64,000 nt of DNA from Arabidopsis thaliana (Eukaryota > Streptophyta > Magnoliopsida > Brassicales > Brassicaceae). Below the pieces are notes generated by a model. It was not told the DNA's origin. It saw nothing but the letters and a program-made list of their open reading frames with translations, and did not search any database. The stretch lies in NCBI RefSeq assembly GCF_000001735.4, contig NC_003076.8:62001-126000 (forward strand), read 5' to 3'. A program made the translations under genes and the position numbers. Of the stretch, positions 9,244-22,553 are shown piece by piece; position 1 is the stretch's first letter; each line of letters opens with the position of its first letter.

Positions 9244-10250
9244 AGATGAATTATTTATTCGCTTGCTTGATAAGGTTGTAATATTTGCTGAGATAATTTA
9301 ACATCTTAAAACCAAAATAAATCTAACATCAGGGATCTTTTAGCAAATGTTTTCACTTCTTAAAATGCATATGATATCATCCACATATGTTACTGTAATA
9401 TCATGAATGTTTTTTGGTCAAATATTATCATTAATATATGACCAATATTCTTGTCTATTTTGGTCAAACATAGTGTGGGGAATAAATCTGAAGTAGTCTT
9501 TAATTGTTTGGTATGAATTTTTGGGCCTTAAGTATTGTTATATGATCATATTTGGCCTTTATAGACCCAAAAAAAAAAGTATATATAAAATTTCCATGAA
9601 AAATAAATTAAGATTACTCTGCTCCGAATGAAAATGATATATTTATATAGATCAATTAATCCACTACCCACAGAGAAGAAGAAAAAAAACCATCGCACTC
9701 AAATATAGGTTGAACACTTTTAATTGTGAACAACAAATTAGTTCGGTTATTGCTTCCCAACAAATATAATCATTTTCTGTTAGATGCTATCCTCCAATCA
9801 GATTTCTTGAAAGGTAATTCTCAACCATTTCATTTTCACATTAAGGCTTTTAGATATTCATTTACCTTTGTTAACCGAAAGTTTAAATATGAATAGTTAC
9901 ACGTTATCACTAGATGTCATTCATTCTTGTAAACTACGTACTATGGTGATTATTACTAGAAGAAAGTATTGTTTTTAATTAGAACATGTTTACACGTAAT
10001 TTTTACATAAATATTTAGATGTGTTTCCAAATTTTAAAGACATAGAATCGGGCTAAAAATCTTATTTGGGACATCCAGAAATTAAACTTTTGAAACATAG
10101 AAACAAGACATTGTGATGAGAAGAGTAAAAGAAAACATAAAAAGATACCAACCTACACTTAGGTTCCAACCCACAAAGAGATACATATACTTTCCCTCTA
10201 AGCTTTGAAGCTTTAGTTTCACCAAACTGACGAAGCACAAGAACCCAACA
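9244..10250. other. Upstream region of LAC10; nothing further recognised
   Basis: AT-rich intergenic sequence with no coding signal. Confidence 0.5.
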
Positions 10251-10260
10251 TTTGCATCTT

Positions 10261-10267
10261 TATAAGG
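10261..10267 (+). promoter_or_regulatory. Candidate TATA box of LAC10
   Basis: TATAAGG lies 125 bp before the LAC10 ATG, a normal spacing for a core promoter with a leader of about 95 nt. No competing TATA lies closer. Confidence 0.45.
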
Positions 10268-10391
10268 CAATGATCATGAATCATTTTCGAATCACAAAAC
10301 CAAGAGAGAAAGTTGAGAAATCATCAGTAGAAGATCAAAAGAAGAAAAGTCATAGTATACATTTAAAGACACATCAAAAGCTTCAAGGGAA

Positions 10392-12612
10392 ATGGTATTT
10401 CCAATTCGGATTTTGGTTCTTTTCGCATTGCTCGCCTTCCCGGCATGCGTCCACGGTGCAATCCGCAAGTACACCTTCAACGTAAGTCCGCATGATCAAT
10501 GTTATCATCATAATATATTATATGATTTCATCAAGGTTGTATCATTCTTTTTGAGTCTAAAAAATTCTTAAATAAAAGTAGTAAAACGTACGTACGTAAT
10601 TATCTAAAAATAACAGGTGGTAACGAAACAAGTGACGCGGATTTGTTCAACGAAACAGATCGTTACCGTTAACGGTAAATTCCCAGGACCCACAATCTAC
10701 GCTAATGAAGACGACACAATTCTCGTTAACGTCGTTAACAACGTCAAGTATAACGTCTCTATCCATTGGTGAGACTGTCCTCGTATTTTTAAATTATCAA
10801 CTTTTCCTCCCTTAATTATCACAAAATTAACCTAAAAATTGATTTTGTTGGTTTGCAGGCATGGGATAAGACAATTAAGAACCGGTTGGGCTGACGGACC
10901 GGCCTACATAACTCAATGTCCAATTAAGCCGGGTCACAGCTACGTGTATAATTTCACGGTCACGGGTCAACGTGGTACGCTCTGGTGGCACGCACATGTT
11001 CTCTGGCTCCGAGCTACGGTTCATGGTGCCATCGTGATTCTGCCTAAACTGGGTCTACCTTACCCGTTCCCTAAACCACATAGAGAAGAAGTCATCATAC
11101 TCGGTACTAATTACAATGACATAATTATGATAAACGTTAATTTTTAAAATTGTGGTTTTAACAATTTGAATTTCCCGGTTTAATGTTTAATAGGTGAGTG
11201 GTGGAAATCAGATACCGAAACGGTAGTAAATGAAGCATTAAAATCCGGTTTAGCACCAAATGTCTCAGATGCTCACGTCATTAACGGTCATCCCGGTTTC
11301 GTTCCAAATTGTCCGTCGCAAGGTGAAATACTAAATTCGATTTTTAAAACTAAACTTCACTATAATCATTATTTCCTTAATTTGTATTATTATATGATCT
11401 GATTATAATTTTTGTCCTTTTTTATAAATAAAGGTAATTTTAAATTAGCGGTAGAGAGCGGGAAAACATACATGCTACGACTAATAAACGCAGCATTGAA
11501 CGAAGAACTCTTCTTCAAGATCGCCGGCCACCGTTTCACCGTTGTGGAAGTCGACGCCGTATATGTCAAACCCTTCAACACCGACACAATCCTAATCGCC
11601 CCCGGTCAAACCACCACCGCCTTAGTCTCCGCCGCACGTCCTTCCGGTCAATATCTAATCGCCGCTGCTCCTTTCCAAGACTCCGCCGTCGTCGCCGTCG
11701 ATAATCGCACCGCCACCGCTACCGTTCATTACTCCGGCACGCTCTCCGCCACACCCACCAAAACCACTTCACCACCGCCTCAAAACGCCACCTCTGTCGC
11801 AAATACATTCGTTAATTCCCTCAGAAGTCTCAATTCCAAGACATATCCGGCTAACGTTCCGATCACCGTTGACCACGATCTTCTATTCACCGTTGGATTA
11901 GGAATCAACCGATGTCACAGCTGTAAAGCCGGAAACTTCTCACGAGTCGTCGCCGCCATAAACAACATTACATTCAAGATGCCTAAAACGGCTCTGCTTC
12001 AAGCGCATTACTTTAACCTAACCGGAATATACACAACCGATTTTCCTGCAAAACCAAGACGGGTTTTCGATTTTACCGGAAAACCGCCTTCCAATTTAGC
12101 AACCATGAAGGCTACAAAGCTTTACAAGCTTCCATATAATTCGACGGTGCAAGTTGTTTTGCAAGACACCGGAAATGTAGCGCCGGAGAATCATCCGATT
12201 CATCTACATGGATTTAATTTCTTTGTGGTTGGTTTAGGAACTGGAAACTATAATTCCAAGAAAGATTCTAACAAGTTTAATCTTGTTGATCCGGTGGAGA
12301 GAAATACCGTCGGTGTACCTTCCGGTGGTTGGGCGGCGATCAGATTCCGAGCAGATAATCCAGGTTTTTATCTTATTATACTAGTACATAATATCTACAA
12401 CTTTTGTATAGTAATATATATTTTTCAATTTGTAACAATGACTATTTGAAATAATATATATGTATATTTGTGTGGTTTCAGGGGTTTGGTTTATGCATTG
12501 CCATTTAGAGGTACATACAACATGGGGACTAAAAATGGCTTTCTTGGTGGAGAATGGTAAAGGCCCTAACCAATCAATTCGTCCTCCTCCAAGTGATCTT
12601 CCCAAATGTTGA
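10392..12612 (+). CDS. LAC10: Laccase (multicopper oxidase)
   Basis: Apoplastic p-diphenol:oxygen oxidoreductase; plant laccases oxidise monolignols and other phenolics. Six exons: 10392-10481, 10617-10768, 10859-11103, 11194-11322, 11434-12363 and 12482-12612, giving 558 aa. An N-terminal signal peptide ([22 protein letters not shown]) is followed by three cupredoxin domains. Copper ligands are visible: HWH at 80-82, HAH at 125-127, HPIHLHG in the third domain and HCHLEVH at 521-527. The type 1 axial position (ten residues after C522) is Leu, as in other plant laccases. Position and length fit AT5G01190 (LAC10). Its upstream region is separated from the transporter by the copia insertion, which ends about 1.2 kb before the ATG. 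Confidence 0.95.
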
Positions 12613-15115
12613 AAACTCCATTATTATTTTTTGAATCGATTAATTCGTTTCTTGACATTTTAAAATTTTGATATGTGTATGCTCATGTAAATTGTCAATA
12701 AAGTCATTGTATGATTTGTTACGCTTTAATGAAAGGTTGAAAAGAAGCATCCTTTTAATTAAACTCACCAACTTTTTTTTGAGCTGAAATTTTTTTCGGA
12801 CTTCTGATTGATCCATAGTTTGTCCTAATTTGTTTTTATCACTTGTTTAATACATGTGGTAGATAATAAAAAATGTTCAAAACGCAATACCATACTTGAA
12901 AAAAAAAAATGTTAGACCTAGTTATAAGACAAGACTGAACTAATTAAGTGATCGGTTAGTTGGTAAAACAAAATAGTATTTCGAACTTAATTTTCACCTA
13001 AAGTTTAAACGTGTCTACTAATGACTCGATAAACTAAAAAAAACAGTCTTTTTTTTCTTCCAAAAAGTCGTTATCAAAGCAGAATTCATCTGTCGTCGAA
13101 TTTTGAATGAGTAGGTGCAATGTCACATTTCCAATATTAAAAGAAAACGAGAAAGAAAAAAACAAAATACTCCTCATAAAACGATAGAAATGAAATAAAA
13201 CGAAGCAAGAGTAATAAATTCGACAGAAAAAGGAGTAATTTACTAATTATAGTAAGAGAATCTTGCTAAATATAGAATCCAAGAAGAAGTCACTCTCTGT
13301 GGAACAGAAACCTTGTGTCTGCTACAAATCAGCAGATGACACTTACAGTTTACGTTTCATCATGCATGTGAGCGACACTATAGGGAGAATTCGGTATTGG
13401 CTTCCTTTGTTGTCCCTACCTTATTTAATTACTCCTGATAACTATTTTTCTGTGTATTTCATCGTATCGAAATATCCAAATTTCATTCTTCATGGCTGAT
13501 TTAACTAGTGTTTAATTATAATTATACTTTATACTTTTTTTTGGTTCTTAATCACACATGCTTTCGGGATCTTGAATACGAAATTTTAAACCGTCTATCA
13601 TTTGTTTCCTGAACCGGGTATTGCAAATAGTTAAATCTTAGTCAACTATTTTTTCGAGTTTTTTTTAAAAATAGTTCTGAAAGACAAAAATACATGAGTT
13701 TGTGAAAATGTTTGACAGTTGGCTATAATAATTGGTTGCAATGCTTTATACTTTTACCAAATTTAAATTATTCAATTGGCTAGAAGTGGAGCTGTGGTAC
13801 CGTCCACATGAGGTGGTGTCGTGGTGAGACATTAATATATGAACTTTTGTTACGATATGAAAGCACCCGACACATACATTCTTCGTATTATCTTGCCTTA
13901 TATGAATAAACATAAAATAACCAATACTAAATTTGAAACTGTGATACACTAAAGAAAATATCTTTGGTTACATCCAGCTCTGGCTTCTGTTCAAAGTTTT
14001 TCTTTTGAATTTATTTAAAGGTTAATTAAGATCACCACCTAACCCACTTGTACAACGGTTCTGCAGTTTTTGCCATCGAATCCCATTGTTTAATTCGCAT
14101 ATTTGTATGATCTCTACTTTTTTTTTAAAGTTAAATAGATTAATTAACAAAATGAAGTTTATTTACAACAAAATAAATGAAAAGTACAAATACGTTAAAA
14201 AACAAATTGTTTGCCAGCCAAAAATTAATTAAATACGTAATTTTCGAAGGTGTAATATTCCAACTTGTTTTTGTATATTTGTTTAGCTTATGGAGTTATG
14301 GTTGTGTTATTATATATTGAATGGGCTATTTCGTGTTGACAAATAAGCTCTTTAGTTAAATATTATTATGTTCTTGATTAAACAACAAATTAAGAACCGG
14401 CCAAACCATTGAACAGTCGTTTTCTGGTCTTTTTCATTTTATTGGTTACACCTTCTTTGTCATAAAATAGAAATTATGTTATACTTTCTTTCATGTATCG
14501 ACACGTGCATTTGGTTAGTCTTAATCCCATTTCAATTTTATATGATTTATCATATTAGCAGAAAACAAATATGCTAATTATCACATAGATAAGCCATACT
14601 AAAAGTATTTATCTGACCTTAGGTTAAAAAAAATATTAAAATATAGCTTATAAGAAACATTCACTACTGAGTTGTCATATTTCTACTGGCCGACTTAGAT
14701 TGCAACAACTAAAATATATTTTTTATAAATCATTTGACATAGGCAAAACAAAAACAAATATCTCTGTAACTTTTTCCTCAATTTTTTCTTTTAAAAAAAC
14801 ACTTTTTTATACACCTTTTCCTGTTGAATGTATTATTATTCCTATTGATCATCACGTGAAATATAGAAAAATAAAATAAAAAAGCAAAATCCACTTTTGT
14901 GTTTTCCTTTTCGTTTACGACCAAAGAGATCCACTTTATGCTCTCTTCATTTTCTCCATGTAATAATTTTTCTCGAGAGATTTCTGAAAATAAAGTCGTT
15001 TCTTTTTTTTTTTGCCTTGGTCACTCAAGACTCTCTTCTTCACTCTCTGTTTTTTGTCCTCTTCTAAAATTTAGAGAAAAAAACGAAAGTTTTCACCAAA
15101 AACAGAGGAGGAGCT
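12613..15115. other. Intergenic, 2.5 kb
   Basis: The first 100-150 bp are the LAC10 3' region. A 78-codon frame at 13263-13499 has no recognisable domain and its first codon is not ATG, so I do not call it. Weak tRNA A/B-box-like strings near 12950-13000 could be a SINE remnant. The last 250 bp are T/C-rich and are probably the leader of the MYB gene. Confidence 0.5.
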
Positions 15116-15147
15116 ATGTCATCGTCGACGATGTACAGAGGAGTTAA
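14938..15147 (+). other. Candidate upstream ORF overlapping the MYB start
   Basis: An ATG at 14938 opens 69 codons that run past the MYB ATG (15116) in a different frame. If the transcript starts upstream of 14938, initiation here would bypass the main start. The transcription start is unknown. Confidence 0.3.
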
Positions 15148-16294
15148 TATGTTTTCACCGGCAAACACAAACTGGATTTTTCAAGAAGTCAGAGAAGCCA
15201 CGTGGACGGCGGAGGAGAACAAACGGTTCGAGAAAGCTCTCGCTTATCTGGACGACAAAGACAATCTTGAGAGCTGGTCCAAGATCGCAGATTTGATTCC
15301 CGGCAAAACAGTAGCTGACGTCATTAAACGATACAAGGAGCTAGAGGATGATGTCAGCGACATCGAAGCCGGACTTATCCCCATTCCGGGATACGGCGGC
15401 GACGCCTCCTCCGCTGCAAACAGTGACTATTTCTTTGGTCTAGAAAACTCCAGCTACGGTTATGATTACGTCGTTGGAGGAAAGAGGAGTTCGCCGGCGA
15501 TGACTGATTGTTTTAGGTCTCCGATGCCGGAAAAGGAGAGGAAGAAAGGAGTTCCGTGGACCGAGGACGAACACCTGTAACTACCAAATTTCTTCACTAC
15601 TTCTAATTAATGTTATAAAGATTTGTTCTAAAAAAATCGATATTTTATGTTATAATACTATAGAATTTAAGTTTCTAAGCCTAACAATTTGTTTATTTTG
15701 GTAAATAATTTTGGAACTAAATCTTGTTTTGTGGTATTTTGAGGTAAATATATCTCTTTTATTAATATTTACTTGAAATTCTCTGTTTTTATATGAACTC
15801 ACTGAGGAGAATATTTCTTTTGATAATTAAAATGCCTAGGATTTATACTTTTCTTACAATTTATATCTATTTTCAAATACTTTCTTGAAATTATTTATCT
15901 TATGTGAAGTTAACTAAATATAATATTGATTTACTTTTCTTTGTTTGACAGACGATTTCTGATGGGTTTGAAGAAATATGGAAAAGGAGATTGGAGAAAC
16001 ATAGCAAAAAGCTTTGTGACGACTCGAACGCCGACGCAAGTCGCTTCACACGCTCAGAAATATTTTCTTCGACAACTCACAGATGGTAAAGACAAAAGAC
16101 GATCAAGTATTCACGATATCACCACTGTTAACATCCCTGACGCAGACGCATCCGCAACCGCCACGACCGCTGACGTAGCACTCTCTCCTACTCCAGCCAA
16201 TTCTTTTGACGTTTTCCTTCAGCCAAATCCTCATTACAGTTTCGCGTCTGCGTCTGCGTCTAGCTATTATAATGCGTTTCCGCAGTGGAGTTAA
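15116..16294 (+). CDS. MYB-related transcription factor, DIVARICATA type
   Basis: Nuclear DNA-binding protein of 267 aa from two exons (15116-15576 and 15952-16294; the donor is GT at 15577 and the codon is split 2/1). There are two SANT/MYB repeats: an N-terminal one at about residues 26-78 ([14 protein letters not shown] ... [11 protein letters not shown]), which in the DIV family mediates protein contacts, and a C-terminal one at about 142-195 with the SHAQKYF motif diagnostic of the I-box-binding/CCA1-like class. The tail is Ala/Ser/Thr-rich. It corresponds to AT5G01200 by order and length. Targets cannot be inferred from the sequence. Confidence 0.93.
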
Positions 16295-19200
16295 ATCACT
16301 TAGAAATTATCTAGAGTTTGTGGTCTCCTATAGATTTGTTACATACATTTTCTACGTACATATTACTGCAGAATTGTTGTAAATATTTGTATGAAAAGGT
16401 TTGTGTGATTCTGCTGTCCATATATTAGGTCTGGTTGGTTGTAATTTTCAGTGTTCCGAGTTTTATAATACCAATATATGATATATATATATGATATATA
16501 TATATATATATATATATGTGTGACTTTACATACTATATTCTTTAATAATCATATAATTATAATGTAAATACCGTTGACTTTAATGTCAATGCTTGGTGTG
16601 AGTCGCTTTTTCTTCCCGACAACTTAGGATTAGTTCGAATCAGCATCTAATTCAGTTTTTTTTTGTTCAAATTAAAAGTAAAACTGACGAAGGATCTGAC
16701 TATTAAATACTACTTTTTTACTTAATATTCTTCCCATGGCTTCGCTGATCGTTCAACATAACAGAAGAATTATATTCCATTTTCGTGGTTCCATTTACCT
16801 CCAATTATTATCATGAACCTGACGGGTGTTGCGTCCCAAATGCTTCGAGCTTTCAATTTGTTTTTTTTTTGTTTAACTAAAAAAAACGAAAAGAAAAGGG
16901 AAAACAAAAAAACAACGTCGGCTTACAAAGCCCAAAGAAGAAGAAATAGTTAATGCCCATTAAACTGTGCCCCAATAAGATCCCTTAAACCCCGTAAAAA
17001 TCCATGATTTTCAAGCCCAGTAGTGATTTGGAGTGTACCGGTGATTTGGAGTCTACTAAAATGTTAAATTCATAAATTGCAAAAAGTTGTAAACTACAGT
17101 ATTAGGATTACGACCTCTTAAAAATAGAGATACAAAAGAGTATAATATGAAGTCGCACCACATGTTTTTCATATTTCAAATTGCAACCAATCGTAGAGAG
17201 TTATAACTAGTAAGACTTCCATCGCCGTACCTAAAACTAGATAAAAGTTGATTAAAAGCAAGTACACTTCCTTTGTCTTAACATTAAAACCAAAAAAAAA
17301 AAGTACACTTCCTTTGTCTTTTCAACACGAAGAAGATAGAAAACCGTAAAAAGAATTCTAAAATCATGTATTTTGATAAAAGTCATGCGAATCCAACAAA
17401 TTAAAGAGGTTGTAGCCGCCTTAGTTGTGTAAATCGTTATAGGTGTCACCGTGCACTAAAGATCAATTGTATAATAGACATGCACTTGTATGCAAAGGTT
17501 TGGATCCCTCTTCTCTTGCTTTTATATGTAATCTTATAAATTATAAATTCACAAAACAAAATTTCTTGAATCAGTTCACAGTTACGAAAACGTTATAGTT
17601 AACTAGAAAACCATAAAAACATGTAATGGGGTAGTGTTGTAAATTCAACATCCAACAAGTCTTGTCGGGGTAGGATATAAGAGAGAGCAACAAAGAAACA
17701 AACAATCAAAGACCACAATTTTTCTTTCTCAAACAAGACATGTTCTTTGTACCAACTTGTGTTTTAAAAAATAAAATAAAAAGTCAAGCTGGTTCTAAGG
17801 GTAGTTTCGTCATTGTGATAACAATCTCCATCAGGTATGACGTGGCTTCCGCATCAGATTATTCGTTTTTAGTTATAACCTCCGAAAATAATTTCGCTAA
17901 ACATTTAATTAATTATTGTGTACCTGTTTGATTTGTGTTTTAAATAATTAGCATGTTGTGCGGTAGACGTAGATTAGACTCGGAAATCACAAACCCCCGT
18001 GTAGTTAACTATTAATAACAAACAAAAAACATCAATTGTTTAGAAAATATACAGAAATTTTGAATTTTCCGAAAATACATGAAAAATAAAAGAAAAGTAA
18101 ACTAGACAAAATGATAGTATAGACTTATAAGTGCCTTACGCATCTAATTAAGGACATGATTCATCGTAGACTTGATGACCTGATCTTAGGATAGCCGGAT
18201 GGATTATGATTTATGATTCATCTAATAATATACGGATGAATTATATCACAAATTTCAGATTAGAGAAGAGATGTGGAGCTAAACAAGATTTACAAGGTTG
18301 ACATTGATTAATTTGAGTATAGAGATTAATAAATCTATAACGACATATGTACCATGTACTTAATGAGTGGGAATTAGGGGTCACATGCATGCATTATGGG
18401 TCATGTAATGATTAGCTTGACATTAAATAAGTAAGTTGGTGTTAAATCAATATTGATTAATTAATGAAAAAGGTATATGCATGTATTGCTTACTCCAAAA
18501 TATCTGATTAGTGGGAAGTTAAAAAGTATTATTTCTTACCACTAAGTTGCACCATTCCCAGTTGATAATTTTATGATCACAAAGACAACATCTATTCACA
18601 TTTATACATGAAAACTACTAAATTGAATTCATAATCCCGGAAGTGTGTATATATGTTGCAAGAATATCCGTAAATGATGTTCTTAAAATCTGAACTCCAA
18701 AATCTTTCTAGGCAACTTGTCGGTGGATGCATAAAACCGATATGATGAACAAGGTCTGAAACAACATTTCACGTGAACAAAGCTCTGGCACGAAGCAGTT
18801 CCATTTGATAAACTACATTCACACATTATGTCCCGAAAAACCAATAAGCGATACCTATAATGCATGTAACTCACTGTTCATATTCGTGAGTTTTCACTTT
18901 TTTTTTCCTTTTCTCATGAGAAGTACTTTTTTGTTGTTGCTGGTTGGCTATCATAAAAAGTACTATAATCTACGTTATTGGTATATCTTTGTACTCGTTA
19001 TAACTACAATTAAAAAAAAAAAAAAAGACACAAGTATTATCCAAGAAAAACAATCCTTGTAAATCGAATGAAACAGTGAAGCCGAATCTATATGGTATTG
19101 TGGGAAATCTAAACCTTTTGTTTATATATAGATTAGTGAAAGTGATTTAAAATTGTCCCTACCATTAATATGGAGAAAAACGGTCAAAGCACTCAGTTTT

Positions 19201-22200
19201 GGTAGATTTTATAGATGCATTGAACATGCTTCTAATTAACAGAGTTGACTCTTTTTTCCACCATTCTCTTTTATATATTAGTATATATATCCACTACAGC
19301 ATGTATATACATTTCTTTCTTGAAAAAGGAATAAGTAAATATGAATAGTGTACACTGAACAATCCACTTCGAAAGGTTAATCTAAGTTAACTGTTACAGC
19401 TAGAAAAGTTTGAAGTTGCAAATTTTTAAATATTAGAGATTAGGATATGTCTAGCTAGTGGACAACCCATAGGCCATAGGGTAATTGGTGGGGTAACTTT
19501 ATCTAAAGCTTTATAACACGACAGCAAAAGTGGAAGATGTTGCAATTTTCCTCTTTTATTCAACTTTTTCGCTTCCAAGTTTCGTGATTTACATGGTATT
19601 GATCACAATCTGTTTTTACTATTGCATTTTTCTTTTCCGACTTCTTATGGTTTAGAGTCAAAGTAAACTTAGAAAAGCAACATGCTGTATCACAGATTAA
19701 GCGAATGCAAAATAAGAAGACATTTTTTTAAGTCCATTGTGACATGTTTAGTTCATAGAGTCCATTTATTATTTATTTTCCTCACTATACAGTAGACATG
19801 GTACAGTTTCTCATACTACAATCATATCTATTCTGCTTTTTTCTCCAATCATAGTATTTATTATGCTTTTAAATGCCTTCATTAATCCCTTAATGCCGCT
19901 TATTAAGATAAGAACCATAATACCATATTCCAAACTTTTAATCTTTAAACTACCGTAAAAAATTCCTTTGATTTTACGACGATCTTTTTTTCCAACAGTA
20001 GGAGTTTCGTATAAATATGCAATATAAAGTCATGCTACCTTTTGAAAACCAGTAACATACATTTAATATAAGTTGAAGACAAGTGATGATACAACATTAT
20101 TACTTAATAGCATTAGTATAATCTACCATATGTTTTTTTTAATATGCTGTATGTTGGCATCAATGCCATACTTTATTTGCTTCATAAATCATGCTGATTT
20201 TCTTATAATTTTGTTTTCAGTAATAACATTGTCTTATGTTTTATTTTATCAGCACATGTAAATAGTTATAACAAGATAAGTAATATAACTTATTAATAGA
20301 ATTTGAACTAAAGCCATTATAATTTTGATATATATTGTTACGAAAATTATTAACGTTAGTTGACAATAGTATCAATCATTTTCCTCATTGTTTTTGTTGT
20401 TGGTTATATATGCTCATCATTATTAATCACCACATGAAGTGATTATAACTAATTGTTGCTGTCAGAGGCGAATCAGACTTGAGAATAAGCAATGATTACT
20501 AAGAACAAATTATGTAATGGAAATGCAGTTGAATTCTACTACTAATTTATTTCCTTAAACTCAATAATTGTTAACCATTGTAGTAGCTGAAATTTGGGAT
20601 GCATACTAAACAAAAATTATTGTAGTTGGGGAAGAAATAATTAATGATCATGTTTCATGTTATTTGAGTTAATAATGGACCATATGATAACTGAGTCATT
20701 AAATGCTTTTGTTCTTTGAAATGACCAACTAGAATCAATGCGAAAGACACATATATAGCGCATTTGATGTCATATATACTATTATTAAATTCATATATAC
20801 ATCTAACGATACAATTTAATTTATCTATGTTATGTACTGTTATTTTTCATGATTCTCAGCTGATAAGACATTATACATATCCAAATCGAATGCTTTTGAA
20901 TAAGTGCACAGAAGTTAATAGAAAGTAAGCATCAAATTCTATATTAACATTTCCACACTATTTTAATATTCATTGCATTTGCATACATATATATATATAT
21001 ATATGTATATGATTCTAAAAGTTTTGAAAATAGCATAACAAGAAATTAATAAGTGGTAAAAATATTAAATGTCATCAACCGTTAAATATTAACTATTCAA
21101 GTAAGAAATCGTATTAAAATACTACTATGTTACAAATCTTCGTTTTTTTTTGTCCGAAACAAAACAGAGCTTGTGTTCCCCATGCAATTAATCTTGGGAT
21201 CTAAAAAACAAGTGAAAAAGGCAGACTTGTTAAGTTTCCTATGAGATTTATATTGTCAGAGGATTAGATTTTTTGTGCATGAGTACATACTCATAAAATT
21301 AAAGAAGAAAAAAAGCAGAAGAGTAGGTCTTAACGCTCCATCTGTTTCCCATGGAAGCTATCTGTCCTTTCTTCTCCTTCCGACCGAACACGTCCTCTCC
21401 ATCTTTTTCTTTTTTCCTTCCATATATTAAAACAGTTTAGATGTGACGAAACTTTATAATATGTGTTAAAGTTCGAGATTTACGATCTCATGTCAAATAT
21501 GAAAAATAAAGATAGAGAGTAAGTACGTACCCTGTTATATAACTCTTATAAAATTTAGTACTGTTACGAATGTTACGAGTCTGTGACCACTTGAAAACAT
21601 GACAACAACATCAAGTTCGACTATAAGATATAAACAAGTTTTTAATTTGGTTGTTGTTGGATTCAACGTCCACTGAATATATAATTATTTTAGATGACAT
21701 TTTGTGTTTTCAATTATATTTATATTAACGATTTGTACTTAGACAAAATGATACATGCATGAGGGAATCTATTATATTACTACTATTACTTAGACATATA
21801 TATATTTCTATATGCAAAACAGAGGATACTCAAATTTCCTCATTTGTCAAAAATGCTGGCAGATGTTATCCACTACAAATAATTACACATTAGGTCATTG
21901 TAACTTACTGATTTTGTCATGTTTGTCTGTTATATAAATCGACTAACTGTATATATAGATTTGATCTAAACCGAATAATCGAACCAAAACAGAATCAAAA
22001 TCAATCAAGGAAGCAAGCAAACAAAAAAACCAAAACATTTCACACATAAAAGTCCGAAATTGGGTTCTTTCTGATTTTGATTTGAAATTTCAAAGAAAAA
22101 ACAACCAAACACACTTTTACTTATCCTAAAACAAAACATTTTGCTCGTGAAAGTGATGTTAACACTTGCTATAAATATTCATCTAGAATTTGCATGGTGA

Positions 22201-22430
22201 GATATGATACTAATTGAGGCAAGAATGTGCGTTTGATATAATTTTTTCTTTAGTAACAAATTAACAATATAAATATCACCGGGATTTTCATATAGTTTTA
22301 TTATACAAACCTATTGTGATTATAGGCTTCATAGCTAAAGAAAAAGAAAAAAATATGAAATATAGAAAACAACTAAAATAAAAAGACAAGAATAGTAACA
22401 ACTCAAGTTCATGAATCCAACCATTGATCC
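16295..22430. other. Large gene-poor interval, 6.1 kb
   Basis: AT-rich throughout, with no frame that looks coded and no recognisable transposon ends. It includes a near-tandem duplication of AAGTACACTTCCTTTGTCTT at about 17258 and 17307. Long promoters or non-coding transcripts are possible but I see no direct sign of them. Confidence 0.5.
16474..16518. repeat. (TA)n microsatellite downstream of the MYB gene
   Basis: About 45 bp of alternating AT with two interruptions, likely length-polymorphic. Confidence 0.9.
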
Positions 22431-22436
22431 GACCAC

Positions 22437-22465
22437 TATATAAACCCCTATCCCCCCCCCCCCCC
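22437..22465 (+). promoter_or_regulatory. Core promoter of the BAHD gene with a 14-C tract
   Basis: A TATATAAA box at 22437-22444 is followed by 14 consecutive Cs at 22452-22465, where the initiator region would begin, 90-117 bp before the ATG. Confidence 0.65.
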
Positions 22466-22553
22466 ATAACTCCTACTCATCACCAATACGGGCAAGTTAA
22501 ACCCATAACTCCCAAAATCCATATCCTCTTTAAAACATTTTTGTCCAAATAAA

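Noticed and set aside
13376..13395. CACTATAGGGAGA, identical to the core of a phage T7 promoter, followed by GAATTC.
   Set aside because: Only 13 bases match and the upstream half of the promoter differs, with no other vector sequence around it. Chance similarity is more likely than cloning contamination.
13263..13499. 78-codon frame between LAC10 and the MYB gene.
   Set aside because: Its first codon is not ATG, it has no recognisable domain, and its composition matches the intergenic flanks.
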